Assembly (NCBI RefSeq): GCF_003258295.1 | Contig: NZ_QKYN01000003.1 | Location: 1 to 64,000 of the forward strand | DNA length: 64,000 bases | From: Streptacidiphilus pinicola | GTDB lineage: Bacteria > Actinomycetota > Actinomycetes > Streptomycetales > Streptomycetaceae | Direction: 5' to 3' | Shown here: positions 63,473 to 64,000 of the stretch, one piece after another | Layout of the letters: each line of letters begins with the position of its first letter | Numbering within the stretch: the stretch's first letter is position 1 | Notes under the pieces: model-generated | The model's database searches: none | Told to the model about the DNA's origin: nothing | The model's input: the letters and a program-made list of their open reading frames with translations, nothing else | Translations under genes and position numbers: made by a program

Positions 63473-64000
63473 ATGAGTCGCGCACTGATCGTCATCGATG
63501 TCCAGGAGTCCTTCCGCGTCCGGGCCGAGGGGCCCGAGGGGTGGGAGCGCATCGGCAACCCCAAGATCGCCGAGCCGGTCAACCGCCTGGTCCGGTTCGC
63601 CCGCGAGCAGGGCGACACCGTGGTCTGGGTCCTGCACTCCGAGCCCGGCACCGGCACCGAGTTCGACCCCGCCCTCGGGCACGTCCGCCTGCTGGAGGAG
63701 CTGGAGCAGCCGCTGCCCGGCGAGGTCATCGTCCACAAGACCAGCCACAACGCGTTCACCACCACCAGCCTGCAGCAGCAGCTGACCGAGCGGGGGGTGA
63801 CCGAGCTGGTCCTCTGCGGCATCCGCACCGAGCAGTGCGTGGAGACCACCACCCGGGTGGGCAGCGACTTCGGTTACCGCTGCACCTTCGTCACGGACGC
63901 GACCACCACCAACCCGATCGGCTCGCTGAGCGTCGCCGCGATCGTCGAGCGGACCGAGGCGGTGCTGCGCGACCGCTTCGCCGACATCGCCACCGTCGAC
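63473..64000 (+). CDS. Isochorismatase-family cysteine hydrolase (3' end outside window)
   Basis: Open for 176 codons to the last base of the window without a stop. The catalytic triad is visible: Asp9 in IVIDVQESF, Lys in VIVHKTSHNAFTTT, and Cys in GIRTEQCVETTTR. The family hydrolyses amides or vinyl ethers (nicotinamidase, isochorismatase, N-carbamoylsarcosine amidase); the substrate is unknown. The sequence reaches ADIATVD, so only the last 10-20 residues are likely missing. ATG 63473 is the natural start of the first strand (MSRALIVIDVQ). Confidence 0.88.
   Translation, partial: MSRALIVIDVQESFRVRAEGPEGWERIGNPKIAEPVNRLVRFAREQGDTVVWVLHSEPGTGTEFDPALGHVRLLEELEQPLPGEVIVHKTSHNAFTTTSLQQQLTERGVTELVLCGIRTEQCVETTTRVGSDFGYRCTFVTDATTTNPIGSLSVAAIVERTEAVLRDRFADIATVD

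Overview
The window is high-GC actinobacterial chromosome with the gene content of Streptomyces or a close relative (Streptomycetaceae). The evidence is SepH, the cutR/cutS two-component system, DUF4193, DUF3093, DUF3710, DUF3159 and DUF5998 proteins, a near-consensus DasR site on nagB, many GTG starts, and 4-bp ATGA/GTGA gene overlaps. The genus cannot be fixed further from sequence alone. No rRNA, tRNA, CRISPR array, transposase or integrase was seen.

Layout. 1-9.3 kb: tail of a protein running in from the left, DUF5998, two alkaline-phosphatase-superfamily enzymes, thymidine kinase, a VOC/rhodanese divergent pair, a secreted serine peptidase, SepH and a membrane protein. 9.3-14.1 kb: a lactone-oxidase-type flavoprotein with an MFS exporter, then ferrochelatase and an inositol-phosphatase-family enzyme. 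14.2-22.2 kb: a small conserved gene, cutRS, an acyl-ACP desaturase behind a palindromic operator, and the DUF4193 / DUF3093 / thioesterase / dut / DUF3710 block. 22.4-28.2 kb: amidase, nagB and kdpDE, sitting between DUF3710 and the OB-fold gene. 28.2-34.5 kb: OB-fold protein, DUF3159, two TrkA-type K+ regulatory proteins divergent from a KimA-like permease, and a TRAM-type RNA methyltransferase. From memory, the dut - DUF3710 - OB-fold - DUF3159 - CeoC/CeoB - permease - TRAM methyltransferase order is also found in Mycobacterium tuberculosis, so this is an ancient actinobacterial backbone.

34.6-58.0 kb: a compact translationally coupled operon for a complete small type I polyketide synthase. 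It encodes a crotonyl-CoA carboxylase/reductase (CCR), three PKS proteins and an FAD monooxygenase. The domain order is KSQ-AT-ACP / KS-AT-DH-KR-ACP; KS-AT-DH-KR-ACP / KS-AT-ACP; KS-AT-ACP-TE. The first four ATs look malonyl-specific. The last AT has a different specificity motif that fits the alkylmalonyl unit a CCR would make. Read colinearly, acetate becomes a sorbyl (2,4-hexadienoyl) chain, then a 2-alkyl-3,5-dioxo-6,8-decadienoyl thioester. The simplest release product is a 3-alkyl-4-hydroxy-6-(penta-1,3-dienyl)-2-pyrone, possibly then oxidised by the monooxygenase. I see no regulator, transporter or resistance gene within this operon. I know of no characterised bacterial cluster with exactly this architecture, but I could not search.

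58.1-64 kb: a ribbon-helix-helix gene with a degenerate Fic-like partner, an RlmA-like methyltransferase, an ATPase, a MazG-like hydrolase, a DUF6099-like protein, a small acidic protein, dapD, and an isochorismatase-family hydrolase cut by the window end. A family of long GC-rich hairpin repeats (five copies) lies downstream of genes throughout the backbone part.
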